Below, piece after piece: positions 1 through 9,919 of a stretch of DNA of 22,211 nt. The stretch's first letter is position 1. Every line of letters begins with the position of its first letter. Source of the stretch: Hysterium pulicare CBS 123377 (lineage: Eukaryota; Ascomycota; Dothideomycetes; Hysteriales; Hysteriaceae); the NCBI GenBank assembly GCA_000467715.1, contig AJFK01000092.1:1-22211 (forward strand). The letters run 5' to 3'. The translations under genes and the position numbers were made by a program. The notes under the pieces were generated by a model, which was not told where the DNA came from, made no database searches, and saw only the letters and a program-made list of their open reading frames with translations.

Positions 1-724
1 ACGCTGCTTGTGGCCCGAGACGAACGAAGTTGGTTTTGACTTTTGGTAGCACAGGTTGATCCTGGATTTGATCTTTGTGTAACCACTGCATGTGTGGAGG
101 TCAACTTGCGGAAATTGCCCGAGCTGCAACTGAGCAGATCAGATCGGACCAGGGAAAACTGATGAGCATTCTCGGCTCCAGTCACCAACGCAGCGGAGAG
201 AAAAATTGTGACAGGTCTCCAGAGTCTCAAGCTCGGGCCGAGAATCCACAGAAGCCGCATGCTGCTTTGACTTTCCGATAGCTTCTCCGCACTATCTTCA
301 CTAGTGCCCGTATGCGCCTCGTAAGCAGAGACATGTGCTCTCCGTTTCCTCAGACGAGGAAGAATGATAAATGCCCTTGTATTCCGTACTACGGACGAGA
401 CACACTGCTGAGCTTGGGAGGCGAGCTCTTGTAACGGCAACGGGGATAAATTGGAGATTGGAAACTAACCAATGATATCATCTGCGAGTCTCAAACACCA
501 ATGGCCCCTTCGGCGGGGCGGCGTACCGGCTACTTCGCCAACGTCACTGTTCAACCTCAACTTCTCCCCAGAACCTCGCCTTGCTAACAGCCTCATCATA
601 TTGTCTTACCTGCCGTGCTCGTAAGCTAGCCGCCTCTCCTCGTATCTCTTTCCTTTTACCACAATAGTTTCGGACATTGGGCAGCTTCCAGGGTGGCCTG
701 CAAGCCCCACTGCGAAGAGGTCAG
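1..724. other. 5' flank of the P450 gene, no gene seen
   Basis: Only short open frames occur here, with no splice-joined coding pattern that I recognise. The stretch presumably holds the promoter and 5' leader of the P450 gene that starts at 725. I see no convincing TATA box or repeat. An upstream gene could end just left of the window. Confidence 0.5.
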
Positions 725-2996
725 ATGGCGGTTTCCTTCGTCTTAACCGCAATCCTCTCTATTATTCTCTTGTACTCGCTGAATTATTATCGGTCCCTTG
801 CTCGCAATATAGCCGCCGCGAAATCATCTGGGATACCCTTCGTTGTTCTTCCCTGGAATGTTTATTATCTCTTTTGGTTGGCAACATACGCTCTTTGGCT
901 GCCGCTGCTGAAAAAGCTGCCCGCATCTTGGACAAGCCCATGGCTACAGTAGGTTCTCTATTGCAGGAGTCCGACCAATACGCGTATTAAGTTCGGAGAA
1001 CGTAGATTCATGAATCCCGAATGGGCGTACCTGCTAGGCCACAAACCTTTTGCCGAGATTGGCTCAGATATCTTTCTTACAGTATCGTCTGGTAGAACCA
1101 CTCTTTTCATTGCTGATGCGGATGTCATCACTCAAGTCACAACCCGTCGAAATGATTTTCCAAAGCCTCTTGAAGATTACAAGAGCCTGGACCTCTACGG
1201 CAAAAACGTTGTCTCCACTGAAGGCTCAACGTGGCGTGCGCATCGCAAAGCCACTGCACCGTCATTTTCGGAGAAGAATAATGAACTAGTCTTCACAGAA
1301 TCTCTTCATCACGCTCAAGCGCTCTTGAGGCTATGGACAGGTCCAAGTGGTCAAGGGAACATCACTATTAAAGACCCAGCCGCAGATACGATGAGGTTTG
1401 CGTTGTACATTATTAGCCGCGCCGGTTTCGGTGTGCGCGTTCGGTGGCCTCATGAAGAAGCTGAGAAGCCGGCTTCCGGAAATGAGGAAGCTTTTGCCAG
1501 CTCAATACCCCCTCCTGGGCATAAATTGTCCTATAGGGATGCCCTCAATGCCCTTTTGGAGAACATTCTGTGGACTCAAGTCTTTCCGCAATGGTTCTTA
1601 GGTGGGTTCGTGTTTCAAGCTCTGTCACTCATGTCACATGCATACCTATATCTCATGCAAAGCGAAAGAGTCCTCGTTCCATGTAGAGCGATAAGAGAAC
1701 ATTGGAAGCCAGGAGGGCGACACCAGGGGGGTACTTTCACTTTGAAAGTTCATTGTGCCGCTCTAAAGCATCTCTGCGCTAGACCTATTCTTTTGCGTTT
1801 TGTTACAGCATTGCTTTATAAACGACATGACTATTTGTATCACTAAAATGCGGTGTCCTTTCTGACGAACTGGTTTAGCTTATTCACCCTTCAAAGTCCA
1901 TCGACTAGCTCATACAGCAGTCGTTGAATGGGGCAAATACATGGAGGAACTATACGAAGCAAGGAAAGAAGAGATAGGTTCCGGTCGAAAATCCGAAGGT
2001 ATGGATTTATTTGGAGCGCTCATAGGGGAAGGGTCAGCAGCAAAATCTACGGACGCCAGCATATCCAGCCAGAAGAAGGCTCCGACGAGTCAGACTTCTC
2101 AGTTACAGAAAAGTGATATGCTGGGCAATGCGTTCGTCATCATGTTAGCAGGTCACGAGACTACCGCGAATGCTTTGCATTATTCCATGATCTACCTAGC
2201 GCTGAATTGGAGTTCGCAGAAGCGCCTCCAAGAAGATATTGACAGGAGTTTACAAGGCAAACCAATATCTGAGTGGCTCTACGATGAAACGTTCCCGCGG
2301 CTTTTTGCGGGAATGCCGGCTGCTGTCATGAACGAAGGACTACGACTACTTCAGCCAATTATCAACATTCCCAAATCCACTCCTAAAGATAGGCCACAGC
2401 CGATCAGTGTGCAAGGGCGTCAAATGCTTGTTCCAGGAGGTTGCCACATCAACTTATGTTGCGCAGTTCACAAGAATCCTAAATACTGGCCTTCAGTGTC
2501 GAGTGCGCACGACGGGAATGAAAAGAACGATTGCGATGAATGGATACCCGAGAGGTGGCTGAAGAGTAAGCAAACCGGAACTTCAACGACCGAGCACACA
2601 GAGGTTTACGATGATGAAGACATGAGGGGTCCTTCTGGCCCCGATACCTCTTCATCCCTCTTCAAACCTGTCAGAGGTTCTTATATTCCATTTAGCGAAG
2701 GCTACCGCTCCTGCATGGGTCGCAGGTTCTCCCAGGTTGAGCTCTTGGCTGTTTTAGCTGTCATATTTCGAGAGTACAGCGTAGAGCTTGCAGTGGATGG
2801 CTTCGCCAGCGACGGGGAAGTGGAAGCAATGCCCAAATGCGGTCGTGAGAGGAAGATTGTTTGGCAAAAAGCTGCAGATAGAGCCCAGTATCTCCTTCAA
2901 GAGACGCTCACCTCAATCATAACGCTGCAGATGCGAGGACAGCACATACCATTGCGTCTTGTCAGAAGGGGCAGTGAACAGTTCGTGTTCGATTAA
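725..2996 (+). CDS. cytochrome P450 monooxygenase, membrane-anchored
   Basis: A heme-thiolate monooxygenase that would take electrons from a P450 reductase at the ER membrane; its substrate is unknown. Proposed exons are 725-948, 1006-1601 and 1879-2996, giving 645 residues. Residues 4-19 form a hydrophobic anchor. The I-helix motif AGHETT is at about 364-369, the K-helix ExxR (EGLR) at about 426-429, PERW near 497, and the heme loop FSEGYRSCMG ends with ligand Cys at about 552. It is longer than the usual 500 or so residues, partly because a charged insert of about 40 residues sits between PERW and the heme loop. ATG 725 is chosen because it directly precedes the anchor. Intron 1 (57 bp, GTAGGT...TAG) removes an in-frame TAG. 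Intron 2 (277 bp, GTGGGT...TTTAG with CTGAC at about 1862) is long for a fungus, but both joins restore P450-like sequence. All core motifs are present, so it looks functional. No biosynthetic partner genes adjoin it. Confidence 0.92.
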
Positions 2997-3252
2997 TCCA
3001 GTCTGGTCTAGATAGACATAACATGAGTTGAATGAAGATAAAATCAGTTTTGTTTTCCAAAGTTATCTTTGCGAAGCTCTCGACAGAACTCTTAACGTTA
3101 GACTACCTGCTAAAAGATTCTACATGTATCGTCAGACGATCGGGTATTAGTCGTGAGCAGTTGTCGTTCTCGGCGTCGGTCCCTAGTATTGACAAGGGAA
3201 TGCAGAATGCCATGCCGTTTGATGTTGTAACTTGCGCGTTGAGCAAACAAGG

Positions 3253-3259
3253 TGACTCA
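3253..3259 (+). promoter_or_regulatory. TGACTCA box (Gcn4/CPC1-type)
   Basis: Exact 7-bp match, 488 bp upstream of the TyrRS start codon. It is the furthest of three such boxes in this promoter. Binding is inferred from the site class only. Confidence 0.45.
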
Positions 3260-3297
3260 GAGCTAGGCAAGAAGGTTTATTTGATTCAAAGTTAGGT

Positions 3298-3347
3298 CAG
3301 AGATAATAGTTGACTCAGCGGTAGACCCAGAGATGATAGTCGACTCA
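3298..3347 (+). repeat. duplicated 20-bp element at 30-bp spacing
   Basis: Positions 3298-3317 and 3328-3347 match at 18 of 20 bases and start exactly 30 bp apart. Each copy ends in a box: TGACTCA (3311-3317) in the first and CGACTCA (3341-3347) in the second. The 30-bp step would put both on the same face of the helix. Confidence 0.7.
3311..3317 (+). promoter_or_regulatory. TGACTCA box (Gcn4/CPC1-type)
   Basis: Exact match, 430 bp upstream of the TyrRS start, inside the first copy of the duplicated element. The sister copy carries a one-base variant at 3341-3347. Confidence 0.5.
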
Positions 3348-3464
3348 TAGTAACTTTTAGCGTCGTCAACAGTGACCCCCTCACCAGCTTGCTCTCTTAG
3401 GCTGGGTTTTGGAAGCTAGAATGCTCTAAAAGCGCATGAAATCAGAAATGAAAGAAGGGATATA

Positions 3465-3509
3465 ATCACAATCGATCACAATCGATCACATAGAATCACA
3501 ATTGATCAC
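3465..3509 (+). repeat. 10-bp tandem repeat, about 4.5 copies
   Basis: The unit is ATCACAATCG. Copies 1 and 2 (3465-3484) are identical, copy 3 (3485-3494) diverges in its last four bases, copy 4 (3495-3504) differs at one base, and a half copy follows. The unit length is close to one helical turn. A protein-binding array or plain slippage would both fit. Confidence 0.85.
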
Positions 3510-3542
3510 CGCTTTCTCTGAGTGCTCACTTTTCTCTCACGT

Positions 3543-3548
3543 CACGTG
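3543..3548 (+). promoter_or_regulatory. CACGTG (E-box-like) motif
   Basis: A six-base palindrome within TCACGTGT, 198 bp upstream of the TyrRS start. bHLH factors and Cbf1-type proteins bind this core in fungi. A single copy can arise by chance. Confidence 0.3.
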
Positions 3549-3575
3549 TTTGGCTTAACCACAACAGGCAGGCGG

Positions 3576-3582
3576 TGAGTCA
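3576..3582 (+). promoter_or_regulatory. TGAGTCA box (Gcn4/CPC1-type)
   Basis: Exact match to the same palindromic site read on the other strand, 165 bp upstream of the TyrRS start. Of the three boxes it is best placed for activation, unless transcription starts upstream of it. Confidence 0.55.
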
Positions 3583-3617
3583 TTCGGAGTTATTGGGAGT
3601 CACCACGGGAGCAACGT

Positions 3618-3652
3618 CTTGCTTCTTGCTTCTTGCTTCTTGCTTCTTGCTT
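3618..3652 (+). repeat. five perfect copies of CTTGCTT
   Basis: A pure 7-bp pyrimidine-rich tandem repeat followed by a degenerate unit (3653-3659). It ends about 90 bp before the TyrRS start codon, so it probably lies in the 5' leader or core promoter. CT-rich tracts are common near fungal transcription starts. Slippage should make its copy number vary between strains. Confidence 0.9.
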
Positions 3653-3740
3653 CCTACTTCTTCACTCCTTTTCCTACCAAGTGTTCCAGACCTCCCCATC
3701 TTGCAAGTGGATCCAGGAATTCAGGTCGCAACGCCCCACT

Positions 3741-5012
3741 ATGGCAGCGCAAATGTCCCTGGAGGAGCAACTTGGCCTTATAACCTCCAATCTCCAAGAA
3801 GTGCTGAACCAGGAGATAATAGAGGATGTTCTGAAGAAAGGCGAGCCCCTCAAGATTTACTGGGGAACGGCTACCACGGGACGGCCACATTGCGGATATG
3901 TATGTCTCCATTCACCAACAACAATCATCTAGCCAAATTCACTAATCCACATCTAGTTCGTTCCGATGTTGAAACTGGCCCAGTTCCTGCAGGCTGGCTG
4001 CCACGTTAAAGTTCTCCTCGCAGACATGCATGGCATGCTCGACAACCTCAAAGCGCCCGTCAAACTGGTCGAATTCCGCGCTGAATACTACCGCTTCGTC
4101 ATTGCCGCATTACTAAAGGCAGTCAACGTCCCAATCGGAAAACTGGAGTTCGTCCTCGGCTCCAGCTACCAGTTAACCCCCGCATACACCATGGATCTGT
4201 TCAGACTATCTACTGTGGTCACCGAGCATGACGCTAAGAAGGCAGGTGCAGAGGTGGTGAAGCAAGTGGAGAATGCTTCGCTTAGTGGCTTGATCTACCC
4301 ACTCATGCAGGCACTGGATGAGGAATATCTGAAGGTGGATGTACAATTCGGAGGAGTCGACCAGAGGAAGATCTTCACTTTCGCGAAGGAAGTGTTGCCG
4401 CGCTTAGGCTACAAAGAGAGGGCGCACTTGATGAATCCCATGGTTCCTGGCCTCCAAGGCGGTAAAATGAGTTCCAGTGACCCAGATAGCAAGATTGACT
4501 TGCTGGATACCGCGGACACCGTGAGGAAAAAGCTGAAGAAAGCTTTTGCGCCTCCTCAACAAACCGAAGGCAATGGAATTCTGGCATTCGCAGAGTACGT
4601 CCTGCTACCCGCTAGCTACCTGAAATATGGAACACAGAAGTTCGTTGTGGAGAGAAGAGACGCGGAACCTCTCGTCTACACCTCGATCGAGCAAATGCAT
4701 AAAGACTACATGGCCGACCAGTTAACACCTCAACTACTTAAATCTGCTGTCACTGAAGCTCTCATCGCGCTCCTTGAACCTATCCAAGCTGCTTTCCAAG
4801 CCTCTAGAGAATGGCAAGAAATTGAGGTGAAAGCCTCCCCGCCACCAGAAAAGGAGGAGGGGAAAAAGAAGAAACAGAGGAAGGATAAGGGAAGCAAATA
4901 CCCTGGCGGAGTGACGAGGAACGTGGCACTCCCAATTGGCGAGGATGGCGGTGTAGCGGCTCTGGAAAAGGTTAGTTTAGATGATATTCCTGTCTCTCAA
5001 ACTATACCCTAA
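3741..5012 (+). CDS. TYS1: cytosolic tyrosyl-tRNA synthetase
   Basis: Class I aminoacyl-tRNA synthetase that charges tRNA-Tyr with tyrosine using ATP, in the cytosol. Exons 3741-3899 and 3957-5012 give 404 residues, close to the yeast cytosolic enzyme of about 394. The HIGH-type signature appears as GRPHCGY (47-53) with the split codon-free join GY|FVPML, which is typical of eukaryotic and archaeal TyrRS. The KMSSS loop is at 223-227. A lysine-rich tail ([13 protein letters not shown]) lies near 330-345. The EMAPII-like domain of animal TyrRS is absent, as expected in fungi. The intron is 57 bp (GTATGT...CTAG) with a CTAAT branch-like site. ATG 3741 has A at -3 and gives the expected N-terminus. 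The promoter carries amino-acid-control-type boxes. I see nothing odd in the protein. Confidence 0.97.
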
Positions 5013-5649
5013 TATGGTTGAACCCAAAAGAGTTCGAGTAGACTATATAATAATAAAAAACTTGACTAAGACACTGCCAGTGAATAAAGTTTTTGGCTCT
5101 GTAATGATGCGCGTGCCGATCTATATTGAGGGTGTCGCCGTTTACTAAGCTATTTGAACTCTTCGATAGGCACTGAACGGAGTTTGACACCGTAAGAGCA
5201 TCTCCTGTCACGCTCTTATGCCTATACCTAATCTAGGGTGGGGAAGAAAAGGACATTATTAATACTGACTTATCCTGCTATCTAGGATTTAGCTTCACTT
5301 GAAGTCTTCTTAATGAGGTAGAGGAAAGGTAAGATGTAACACTGACATCGCAGTATGCTGTCATTCAGTCGTACTATATGTTTCTACGTATCATGCGAAA
5401 AGAGATCATTACTGAGACATAGAAAAAGGGGTATCTAAATTCACTTCCGGCCGTACCTATCCACATTGCTCTTTAACAGCCGGGTCTCCTAGCAAGCCAG
5501 TCATTGGTGAGTGCCCCGACAACGGACGCCACCTGTACAGTCACAGAAGCTGTGCCGCCTAGGAAGTCCTTCGTCCCTGACGAAGTCTCGGATAAGTCTC
5601 GTCTGGAAAAGAACAATTCTTCATCTCTTGTTTTTCACAACTCGCGGAT
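5013..5649. other. convergent 3' region between TyrRS and patatin-like A
   Basis: This region holds the 3' ends of two genes that face each other. I see no coding pattern, RNA gene or repeat beyond a likely polyadenylation signal near the TyrRS stop. Confidence 0.5.
5052..5057 (+). terminator. AATAAA polyadenylation-like signal
   Basis: An AATAAA hexamer in an A/T-rich patch 40 bp after the TyrRS stop codon. Position and sequence suit 3'-end formation for TyrRS, although fungal signals are loose. Confidence 0.45.
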
Positions 5650-7597
5650 TCACTTAACCCCCAACTGCGGTTTCCGGCCATGGTTTACAGGTGGCGGGGC
5701 GTCCGTATCGGGATATGGCAAGATGACGCCCTGTGGTGGCCTCGTCATTGTCGCAGACGATATCCTTGGCTTCGCATCTTGCTGCAGTGGCGTTTTCGGA
5801 GGTCTAGGTGGCGGGCTCTGACGATGTGGTTGCGCGCTGACTCTGGGCTCTTCGGCACTCACCCTAGGTGACGGGCCGTTAGGATTGTGACCTTCGACAT
5901 GGAACTGGTCTCCGCTGCGCCGGTAAGGAGAGGTTAGTTCGCCGGAGTGTCGAGGTGGGTTGATCTCCGAGACGGCCGAGACGGGTGTTGGGTATTCGTC
6001 TGAAGTGATGATGAATTTCTCTTGGTCGGAGGCGCGGCGGTTCTGGTAGTTGGAAGGCGAGAGGTGTTGGGAATGTGCACCGTGGTAGGAGTACGGGACT
6101 ACATCTTCCGCGGGAAGTTCGACTGCGAAGTTGGTGGGGGGAGGAGATGCGTCCGGGACTGTGGGTAGAGGCCGGTCGTATGCTGATTGTGTTTGGGCCT
6201 GAAAGGGTGCGTCGCCGTTCATGGCGCGCTCCCATCTTTGCTTTGCACGATATATCCGGGCGAGTTTAGCCGCTGAGTCGAGATTCTTGGTCTGCACATC
6301 GCCTTCGGCGAGGTACATGCGTGTGTTGGTGCTGATTTCGGCCAGCCTATTCCATTCATTCATACCAAACTCCCCTACGCCGACGTTGACATTCAAACGG
6401 TAGTAGTTCTCGGGATTGACTTGGCGTTTAGCGAGATTGTCTTTCATGGCTTGGTGTACCTTCTCACAGTCTTCGATTTTGGCTATGAGGTTTCTCCTTG
6501 CTTCAGCGAAGTCTCCCAGGCCGCTTGAAGCAAAACCTTCCCACCAAAGGTGTTGTTGCTGGCTTGTGCCTTCTGGTCTTTTCCCTGTCCCGATGCTAAT
6601 GAACACTCCAACTTCTCGACCCGGCCACTCATTGCACACAGCCTCGTCGAGGATCTGTGGTGCTGGGTTATATTTCCCGGGCCCTTCGTCGAGAAACATG
6701 GATTGGCCGATTTGGATAGGTTTAAAGGCGAGTCCAGTCGCACTGGTTGCGCGTCCTGCTTGCCATATTGTACAGTTGAACTCGGGAGCGGGCTCTTTTC
6801 GAGAGTCATATGAGCGGAGGAGAACTGAGCTACCTCCTCTTCTAGTCCCTTTATAGACCGCAGTCACAGCACTGTTAGGGGTTAGATTTTGGACTTTGTT
6901 TTTTGTTCAATATCACTTACGTTTTTGTACGGTTTTCTCTCGAATCGTAAAGCAAGGCATTCGGATTGCCCCACCTCATAGCCGCCATTCGTGGGTTTAC
7001 AGGAGCCATTCCAATCTGGCTATATCTGCTAGAAGTGCTCGGACTCCTTTGAACTCGAGGATATGCGCTACCGGGTGTCATCGGTGATCGGAGGTCTGTA
7101 GTCGAGGCTCCGTTATCACCGTCATTTCCTTCATCGTCGTATACCGTATGTTCTCGCACGCATTCCATAATAGCCTCCTCAAGCTTCGACGCCTTGAAAA
7201 GCGTGGAACGATATGGGATACCGGCAAAAGTCTTGTCTGTTTCGAACACCCGCTTCGTCATGCGCACATACACGTCCTTGCACGTATCGATGTCTAGTCG
7301 CAGCCTTCCCAACATTATGGCGATCAGGCCACCGGTTCCTGTGCCGGCGATCAAATCGAAATGGTCGCATGGTTTGGGGATCTCATGTCGTTTCGGTGCC
7401 CTACCCTCGATCTCGACGAACGTCCGGTGCATGAGTTCTTGAAGTATGATGAGCATCGAGTACCCTCTGACTCCCCCGCCATCTGCCCCACGTCAGTATA
7501 GGCTTCTTTAGAGACGACAACTAGACGTACCTAGCGATAAAATCCGCAGAGGCGGACCTTTGGTGGTATCTTTCCGCCTTATTCCGGTATTTGCCAT
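5650..7597 (-). CDS. patatin-like protein A, predicted inactive (Ser to Gly)
   Basis: Patatin-like fold protein of 616 residues. On the minus strand the exons are 7597-7531, 7482-6921 and 6871-5650, with introns of 48 and 49 bp (GTACGT...CAG with CTGAC; GTAAGT...CAG with CTAAC). The oxyanion motif DGGGVRG is at 23-29. The nucleophile elbow, normally GxSxG, reads GTGTG at 69-73, so residue 71 is Gly (codon GGA) where the catalytic Ser should be. The second catalytic motif, usually DGG/DGA, reads DEG at 271-273, so Asp is kept. From about residue 420 the protein is Pro/Ser-rich and likely disordered, with PPPRPPKTP near the end. The frame stays open for 1.8 kb and both introns look normal, so this is probably a maintained non-catalytic protein rather than a decaying gene. 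It is a paralog of the gene at 14890-16865. Its cellular role is unknown. Confidence 0.87.
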
Positions 7598-8692
7598 GCT
7601 GTATTATGCTTGAGGGTTGCTGAACTTTGCGACTTCAGCGAACGGTGTGATACGTTGATAAGGTCGCCTTGCAGTAAGACAACAGGCGATTTTGGCCGTC
7701 GATCGTATTCGGTGGAGATATATTCTCAGCAGTTCGGGTCCGGCGGTGATTATCGTAATATGCAGTCGTGAGGTTGCGTAACCAGCAAGCTGTGTTGGCG
7801 GAGACGACTAAGTGAATTGTGGCTTGTCGAGGCTTTCGTTCAGGCTGACTTGCAATGAGTAACGCGCGGAGACGGGCAACGATGGTGTATGGAGCTGGAG
7901 GGGAAAAGAGAGTGAAGATGGCGAAGACTCATAGGGAAGATGATTACCTACTCCATAGATAGATTCACGTGAATGGAAGTCGGGTCTCGATCAAGAAGCA
8001 AGCGGCGAACTCTGGTTGTGCCTGCGACAACGTCACCGGCCAAGATGTTCAGCTTGCCGGGAGCTGGTGGCCCTGCACAGCCACCATCACTCCTTCGATG
8101 CTCTCCACCAACGGCATGACTGCAAGGCACACACACCACTCCACCCCGTCGCTTTAGCCATCTCATGATTCGAAATGCCTCCACGCTCACCAAAGCGATC
8201 TCCAACCCTGCAGCGGCTGTCTGCTTTCCCGTTGCTTCGGCTGCTCCGCTCAATCCTCCGTCCAGGAACTGTGAACTTGTTCTCTCAAGCGCATGTAGAT
8301 CCTGAGACCGGCAAGGCTGGTGGAGTCCTCCAATCACAGAACCGAAGAAAGCTTTATAGATCGTTTTACTCGCTATATATACCTGTATACCTCTTCATCC
8401 GTGGTATTCAAATACTTGCTCCATAGGCAACTCATCATCCTAGTCTGGCGACAGGTACAGAGTCAGTCAGGATCGAGACCCTTTAAAGATCAACCCCACG
8501 ATTACCAGTAACCCCTCCTCCTCATGGCTTAAACTAACCCCGCTTGAGGAATAGGATCCAGCCAACATCATCACCATCGAAACTTGGCGATTCATACATA
8601 ACCAAGTGCAGGGCGTGCTGCACACCTACAGACATCACTGGCATAGACTCGATACCCTTCTTCTGGCTATATCGCAGGTGTTGTCTATCACT
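7598..8692. promoter_or_regulatory. divergent promoter between patatin-like A and the MOSC gene
   Basis: About 1.1 kb between two genes transcribed away from each other. Overlapping open frames lie on both strands around 7950-8430 but show no domain, good start context or splice logic, so I read them as chance. A TATATATA box at 8374 may serve the MOSC gene. Nothing else stands out. Confidence 0.45.
8374..8381 (+). promoter_or_regulatory. possible TATA box for the MOSC gene
   Basis: TATATATA lies 319 bp before the MOSC start codon. This would imply a 5' leader of up to about 290 nt, which is long but possible. Weak evidence. Confidence 0.25.
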
Positions 8693-9750
8693 ATGCGAAT
8701 TCTTCAGGTACGAGCTTCTTCTTATCACGCTGCTTCGCTACCATGAGCTAACTACATGTGGGGTGATATCAGCTTTATACATACCCTATCAAGTCCTTGC
8801 GCCCTACAGCTCTCACAGAGGCAATCGCAACGAGGCATGGTTTCCCTTACGATCGTAGATTTATGCTTCTTAAGGTACATCCGGACCGTCTAGAAAACAT
8901 GGCTGTGTCAAATTTCCCGGACATGGCCTTGTTCTTGACCGATATTCGCTATCCTGAGGATGACGAACTTGGCGTTGGCACCATCTATGTCACATTCACA
9001 CCTCCAGGAATGGAAAAAGCGAGCGAGCTCGAAGTGCCCCTGCTTCCAGAGACGAAAAATCTGCAATTGATTGACATCGATATGCACAACAGCTGTACTA
9101 AGGCTTACAAAATGTCTTCTCAATACAACGAATGGTTCTCGTCCTGCTTCGGTTATGAAGTTGTCCTTGTATATCTTGGTGAGAACCTTAGGGGTGTTCT
9201 TTTCGAAAATATCAAACCTCCAACCTGCAACTCGTGGCTGTCGGCCATCTCCAATAATATCCCCCTCCTAGGTAGCTCCAAAGTTGAAGCGGAGCAAATC
9301 ACGTTTGCAGATGTCGCGCCATACCTCATTGTGTCTCAGACGTCTCTCAATGACGTCTCTTCTCGGCTGCCGGACGGCGAGGAGATGGATATGTCAAAAT
9401 TCAGGCCGAACATCATCGTCCAGGGCGCAGAATCTGCCTGGGAAGAAGATTTCTGGGGCAAAATCCGAATCGGCGAGACTGAAATTTCGCTGACAGAAAA
9501 TTGCGTTCGTTGTAAGAGTATTAACGTCGATTATGCCACCGGAAAGCCCGGTCAAGGCGAATCAGGCACGGTCTTGAAGAAGCTACAGAAAGACAGAAGG
9601 GTTGACAAAGGATCCAAGTATAGCCCCGTCTTTGGCCGGTATGGGTTTCTGGTACCCACAAACGAACCAAAGCGAATCAGGATTGGTGATGGAGCCACTG
9701 TCACGAAACTGAATTCAGAACGAACAGTCTGGAGTAGGCACACGACTTGA
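8693..9750 (+). CDS. MOSC-domain protein (mARC-like molybdenum-cofactor protein)
   Basis: Exons 8693-8707 and 8773-9750 encode 330 residues. The first exon holds only five codons (MRILQ). The join Q|LYTYPIKSLRP restores the start of the MOSC N-terminal beta-barrel, and the 65-bp intron has a clear CTAAC branch. The N-terminal domain (about 5-135) includes the family motif RHGFPYDRRFML. The C-terminal MOSC domain includes KFRPNI near 214-219 and ENCVRCKSINVD, where the second Cys (about 252) aligns with the molybdenum-ligand cysteine of mARC proteins. Family members carry molybdenum cofactor and reduce N-hydroxylated compounds, or transfer sulfur. No ferredoxin or cytochrome b5 domain is attached, so separate electron carriers would be needed. 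No mitochondrial targeting peptide is evident. The substrate is unknown. Confidence 0.92.
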
Positions 9751-9919
9751 TCCATAACCTAAAGAACATGTGTCTAACGAAGTACAGGCTGGCCTGGCTT
9801 ATGATCAGACGAAGATATTCTGGCTCATATACACTCAGCTCGTCACGACAACTCATGGCCTGGAATACAAGCTCGGCGTTGTATCTTTATTGACAGGTCC
9901 TTAAAGCCAGACTACGAGT

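Larger units (their letters stand above)
2997..3740 (+). promoter_or_regulatory. TyrRS upstream region, rich in repeats and bZIP-type boxes
   Basis: These 744 bases separate the P450 stop from the TyrRS start. They contain the P450 3' end, three TGA(C/G)TCA boxes, a duplicated element, a 10-bp tandem repeat, a CACGTG box and a pyrimidine-rich heptamer repeat just before the start codon. An open frame at 3032-3295 resembles nothing I know and is probably non-coding. Both flanking genes face right, so the elements most likely serve TyrRS. Confidence 0.7.

Noticed and set aside
677-724. Upstream extension of the P450 frame from 677
   Set aside because: The codon at 677 is TTG, not ATG. The ATG at 725 directly precedes the membrane anchor, so it is the better start.
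949-966. An 18-bp intron (GT...AG) removing the in-frame stop in the P450
   Set aside because: It is far too short for the spliceosome. The 57-bp alternative ending at 1005 has normal length and gives a better match to P450 sequence.
7948-8426. Overlapping open frames on both strands upstream of the MOSC gene
   Set aside because: The minus frame starts at GTG, neither product shows a domain, and mirrored openness on both strands is typical of chance in G/C-rich stretches.
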